DNA of 64,000 nt. It comes from Chloroflexota bacterium. GTDB taxonomy: Bacteria; Chloroflexota; UBA11872; VXNJ01. The stretch is taken from positions 599,086 to 663,085 of the forward strand of contig VXNJ01000001.1 of NCBI GenBank assembly GCA_009840625.1. Direction: 5' to 3'. Position numbers and translations under genes: made by a program. The notes under the pieces are model-generated. The model saw nothing but the letters and a program-made list of their open reading frames with translations. It did no database searches and was not told the DNA's origin. This document shows positions 63,956 through 64,000 of this stretch, piece after piece (the first letter of the stretch is position 1; each line of letters begins with the position of its first letter).

Positions 63956-64000
63956 AGACAGAGTCCGACGGGTGATAAGTGAGGGGGGGGTGGGATGAAA
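63895..64000. other. G-rich low-complexity terminal stretch
   Basis: The last 106 bases contain repeated runs of eight to ten G (GGGGGGGGCGGGGCGCC, CCGGGGGGGGGCGCG, GAGGGGGGGGTGGG) that break the reading frame of the ThDP enzyme. Nothing like this occurs elsewhere in the window. It looks like low-quality sequence at a contig edge rather than a biological element. Confidence 0.6.

Overview
The window is a compact, GC-rich (well over 60%) bacterial chromosome segment with about 57 protein genes, one tRNA and one riboswitch. Genes are packed into short operons, often with 4-base ATGA/GTGA/TTGA overlaps, and GTG and TTG starts are frequent. Gene content fits a free-living heterotroph. A T-box leader on the trp operon, secreted proteins ending in GG..xFG.P/QYF..xxLE repeats, and Bcr/CflA, MmpL and FtsX-type exporters point to Chloroflexota. 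That assignment is inference from style, not from a phylogenetic marker search.

Layout. 1-8.9 kb: tail of a metal P-type ATPase, a Pro-rich lipoprotein, an ABM-fold enzyme, a GH32 beta-fructosidase, a vapBC-like toxin-antitoxin pair beside an AT-richer relic stretch, a hydroxyacid dehydrogenase/O-methyltransferase pair, a uronate-dehydrogenase-like SDR, hypothetical genes, a methyltransferase and endonuclease V. 8.9-12.8 kb: three tandem Bcr/CflA drug-efflux paralogues. 13.1-21.7 kb: an NrdR repressor with a duplicated zinc ribbon, then a complete tryptophan operon, trpE-G-D-C/F-B-A plus an alpha/beta hydrolase, behind a tRNA-Trp T-box whose downstream hairpin masks the trpE ribosome-binding site. 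21.6-27.6 kb (minus): gyrB-plsX-ugd-polX, where the polX product seems to have lost its polymerase active site.

27.8-44.4 kb: a SufT-like Fe-S factor, an Ldh2-type dehydrogenase, a large secreted repeat protein, a DipZ-like thioredoxin, a TIGR01777 epimerase, an MmpL-type exporter followed by an AttH-like lipoprotein and Lgt, then icd-purE, a second toxin-antitoxin pair, a DrrAB-type exporter, a receiver-like/DUF3052 fusion and a sarcosine-oxidase-like flavoenzyme. 44.4-58.6 kb: tRNA-Leu(GAG), uvrB, a Gfo/Idh/MocA oxidoreductase with an MBL hydrolase, a CDP-alcohol phosphatidyltransferase, PduO adenosyltransferase, and a four-gene exporter (lipoprotein adaptor, FtsX permease, two ATPases, one fused to an AbrB-like domain), then an HpaH-like hydratase. 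58.7-64 kb: an ATP-grasp-like protein next to a lysine 2,3-aminomutase homologue, a SpoIID/LytB protein, and a truncated ThDP enzyme running into a low-complexity, apparently unreliable sequence end.

Most notable: the translational tRNA-Trp T-box, the tandem-ribbon NrdR, the polymerase-dead PolX, the ATPase-AbrB fusion, the ATP-grasp/KamA pair, and a SpoIID gene with no canonical start codon. I did not find a CRISPR array, prophage or insertion sequence.
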